Source: Rhizophagus irregularis
Lineage: Eukaryota > Glomeromycota > Glomeromycetes > Glomerales > Glomeraceae
Direction: 5' to 3'
Assembly: GCF_026210795.1 (NCBI RefSeq)
Contig: NC_089431.1
Coordinates: forward strand, 2,356,001-2,420,000
Length of the DNA stretch: 64,000 nucleotides
Shown here: positions 60,857 to 64,000 of the stretch, piece after piece
Layout: each line of letters opens with the position of its first letter
Position numbering within the stretch: the first letter of the stretch is position 1
Translations under genes and position numbers: made by a program
Notes under the pieces: model-generated
Databases searched by the model: none
Told to the model about the DNA's origin: nothing
Seen by the model: only the letters and a program-made list of their open reading frames with translations

Positions 60857-63411
60857 TATATAAAACAGCAAAAATATATGAACTTATAATATTATTTCTT
60901 TTATAATAAAGTTGTTGTTTATACAAAAATTGTTTAAAATAATGTTTTAATTGAATCAAAGGTTGATTGGTTTTGGTAATCCAATTTTTAAACTTAATAA
61001 TGTGATTTTAACATGAATTCTGCCAATAACTATATTTATGTAACTTATATCAAGTTTTGAATGCTATATTTTCTAAAGTAAGTTTATATCACATAACATT
61101 TGAATAAAATTTAAAGGAAATTGCTAAAGTCAAAAAGTATATAATCAGAGAAAAAAAAATAATAATTTTTTTGCATTTAATTTTTTCCTTTTTTTTTCCT
61201 TAATGTAATAAAAGCTTTTGAAAAATCTGTACTTTTTAAACCTTGAACTCTCTTTTTTAAAAATGTTGCAATTATTATTTTTTTTTTAAAAAAAAAGAAG
61301 AAATTTTTATTATATACAGCAGGTACAAAGAATATTATAATGTAAACAATTTTTTTAATTTGTTAAACTTATGAAAAAAAAATTTCGCTCAATTCTAAAT
61401 TCTAATAAGATGATTCGGCCTCAACAAATATTGTATTATCACTGGTGTCAGGCTCGACAGAAGAACAATAAAAATTTGATAGCACTTAATAGTGACAATC
61501 GCGAGAAACTGCAAAATAATTCTTTGTTTTAAAACGCGTAATCGCGAGAATCACGAATCCATTCCAGATACATTTGTATAGTATTTCTTCAGTATGGCGT
61601 TCGGATATGATAGCTTAGACGTTCTAAATATCTTAAATATTATTTAAACACTATTATAAAATGTTTACTATTTATATCATATTAATTAACAAATCTTTCC
61701 CACACCAAGATTAAAATTTTCCGTTTCGATATAGGCGTAGCACGCATTATTAGTATCACGTTATCTGACAGGTGATATATAATTGTTTTCTATCATATAT
61801 ACAAATCGATGAATTTTATGCAGCCAAATAGGATCCTGTCGTCTTTAATAGAATATGAAAATGGGGGTTTCTTAATGTACTGTACAGTGGTATTAACGTG
61901 CAAACTGGCTGGAGTTAACATTAACGCTATCACGTGCAAGCGCATAACTCCTAAACTCTGGTAGGAATTTTGCTAAATCCTTTGCGCTGTAATCAAAACT
62001 ATATCAAGTTATAATAATTAAGGAATTTTTTTTATAATAATAAACAATGAGTTAAAAATTTTAATGTTACAATAATGAATTTATTGATGCGAATATATAC
62101 AAATTAAATCATTTATTTAAAAAGATTTGAAGCGATATCAGGCCCAAATATCTGAGGCTGTTATTTCCTGAAGTGATCTTCTTGACGTTTTCGCACTTTC
62201 TTTAACTTGGCCAAATTTTCTTTTGAAATTTTATCTAATGACAAGATGACAAACAGAGTTTTGACTGTTTCGTTCCTTTAATTGAAAACGAGGTTATATG
62301 ATTTATAAATACCATTGTATTATATTTCACATCCAATTAGATGTGTGGCTTTAACTATTCTGTACTTAAAAAAAGCATATTAAGATTAAGAACATGACTT
62401 TATTAGCAAAGTTACGAGGCCATTTTGTGTGTTAATAATAAAATACCTAATATTTAAACCAAAAATCTTCTTTATTACAGTACTGTTTAATAGTTATTTT
62501 ATTTTTTAATATACTGTATATTGGGTTATTATCATATTCTCTATTAACTATAAGCAAATATATTGTTATATTAAAATTTAAAATGAATTTTATTGTCGGC
62601 TATGAATACGTTTTATATCCAACTGGGCTAATTCAAACCTTAAATTTATATTAAAAATTATGCTATTTCTATTAAAAAATATTAATTTATATTGTGTGAC
62701 GCCATTTAAAATAGCATAATAACCAACTTACTAGCGAATTTATTCCGTACTTGTTGTAAATTGTAATATATTTTTTATTTTAAAATCCCTTGTAAATAAA
62801 ATATATGTTAGCGAAGTTAGCGAAAGATAAATTTAATGGATGATTAGATGATTAGAGTTCACTCATTTTGAGCATCTCCCTGCGGCACGCCCCTACTTTG
62901 TTCGATTTTTTAGTATTCACTTTTCGGATAACTAAAAAAAAAATATATCTGATATATATTCTTTTTACTGTTAAATTATATTTACAAAATCATTAATTAT
63001 GAAAAAAAGTTTTTAGATTTATAGACAGGGATTTTCCTCCTGTTTAATTAAATTAAAAATATTTTTTTATTTTTTTTTTTGCGTATTAAGAAAAATCTAT
63101 AATTTTTTCGGTGATTAAAAATAAAAATAAAAAGTAAGCCATAAGTTTATTTGTATCGTGGGAAATATATAACTGAAATATATTATTTACGCGCAAGGAC
63201 AACGCTATATTATTAACCAATCTTTTTTTTTGTAACTTACGATATTGTATTGTTTATTAATAAAAAAAGGTTATATATAAAATCGTGACATCTGATTGGT
63301 TGACTTTTAAAAGGGTAAAGAATTTATATACTTACCAATAAAATTACGTCCTGATCACGTGATAAACTTTTTATATATAAACTTTTTTTTAATGAAAATT
63401 TAATCAAATCA
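60857..63411. other. Repeat-arm intergenic sequence
   Basis: Bases to about 61650 belong to the segment duplicated at 57740-59150. After that no gene is seen. TGTACTGTACAGTGG at about 61876 resembles a DNA-transposon terminus without a visible partner. A TGATCACGTGATA palindrome sits at about 63350-63362 with no confident gene beside it. Confidence 0.4.
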
Positions 63412-63603
63412 TCACATGATAATTAATAAGCCAATTATAATTGAGAATTTGGGACTATGTATTTTAAACATCTCATTATAAATGCTATCTTCATTTTCAG
63501 AGAAATCAAAATCTGATTGAGAAAAATCTGATTCAAAAACATTATTATCCAGTTTTAATGTTTTGAGCAAGTCCCTGCAGTTTTTTTCTTGTTGTTTTGA
63601 CAA
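63412..63603 (-). CDS. Possible small acidic ORF
   Basis: A 63-codon minus-strand frame (MSKQQEKNCRDLLKTLKLDN, then an Asp/Ser/Glu-rich part SDFSQSDFDFSENEDS) has less biased composition than random AT-rich frames. It ends in a hydrophobic stretch that may be read-through of an intron. No family and no second exon were identified. Confidence 0.2.
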   Translation of the reverse strand: MSKQQEKNCRDLLKTLKLDNNVFESDFSQSDFDFSENEDSIYNEMFKIHSPKFSIIIGLLIIM

Positions 63604-64000
63604 CTATCAGAGATCTATTAATATAGAAATTGTATCATTGTACAAATTTTTCATAGTCACAATTTTTAATTTTATAGTAAAATTGAATCGATATAACTTT
63701 TTAAATATTTATTTATATAAAAAATTATCTGGTAGTTATCATTTTTATTGGATAAAATTTTAAATTTAGTTTGAATTTTTTTATGTTTTAATAAATTTTT
63801 GTCACTTGTCGATTATAGAAGTTACGCACTGTATAATTAAACATCTGATAATTGAAGAATTAGTTCGATAAATTCATAATTTTTTAATTTTTTGTCCCGC
63901 GGCTCATCATACACGAGTCAAAGTGAAAAAGAAGTCATGATTACGTAAAAACTCACATAATGAAGTTATAATTCTACTCGATGCTATGTAATTCGCATCG
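63604..64000. other. Window end, nothing recognised
   Basis: AT-rich sequence with no supported feature. Confidence 0.4.

Noticed and set aside
1-64000. tRNA, rRNA and CRISPR arrays
   Set aside because: No cloverleaf-like tRNA with the expected conserved bases, no rRNA-like conserved block and no regularly spaced identical repeats were found by eye. Weak RNA genes could be missed without a covariance search.
1-64000. Integrated virus or LTR retrotransposon
   Set aside because: No capsid, reverse transcriptase or integrase motifs and no long direct terminal repeats were seen.

Overview
The window is about 70% A+T by eye. It carries split genes with short introns (about 50-120 bp, GT...AG, mostly GTAAGT-like donors and TTTAG/ATAG acceptors) and many small inverted-repeat elements. 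The gene set is fungal: a Lyc1-type lysine acetyltransferase, Tsr3, Nmd3, a Kap121/Pse1-type importin and a Yck-like casein kinase. RtcA, EndoU, AIG1/IMAP-type GTPase and FAR1/MULE transposase sequences sit beside them. This mix suits an early-diverging fungus, most likely an arbuscular mycorrhizal fungus (Glomeromycotina, Rhizophagus-like). The organism is an inference.

Layout: 1-26.8 kb is a repeat desert. It holds palindromes, MITE-like elements, a 507-bp foldback element, a complete but decayed 3.76-kb MULE with an identical 9-bp flanking repeat, a decayed AIG1-type GTPase gene, and a tandem duplication in which only one copy carries a MITE. 26.8-56.4 kb is a compact gene island with 12 genes: EndoU (+), a four-TM protein (-), a PAQR receptor (-), TSR3 (-), RTCA (+), SSADH (-), a CK1 kinase (+), a DNA polymerase X-like gene (+), a small mitochondrial-looking protein (-), LYC1 (-), NMD3 (+) and KAP121/PSE1 (+). 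I rebuilt every multi-exon gene by joining exons in frame; in all of them the splice phases close. 56.4-64 kb is again repeat-rich and holds one low-complexity gene plus a decayed tandem copy of it.

Functions: several island genes concern RNA ends and ribosomes. TSR3 modifies 18S rRNA, NMD3 exports 60S subunits, KAP121 imports nuclear and ribosomal cargo, and RTCA cyclises RNA 3' phosphates. EndoU cleaves RNA leaving 2',3'-cyclic phosphate. TSR3/RTCA and LYC1/NMD3 are head-to-head pairs with 104 and 172 bp between start codons. Three genes with mitochondrial features or roles (SSADH, the pol X-like gene, the small TM protein) have CACGTG boxes 54-142 bp before their start codons.

The most striking item is the pol X-like gene at 45140-46983. 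It is an intact 436-residue protein with a pol beta architecture in which all three metal-binding aspartates are replaced (Ser, Asn, Glu), while the lysine at the lyase position is kept.
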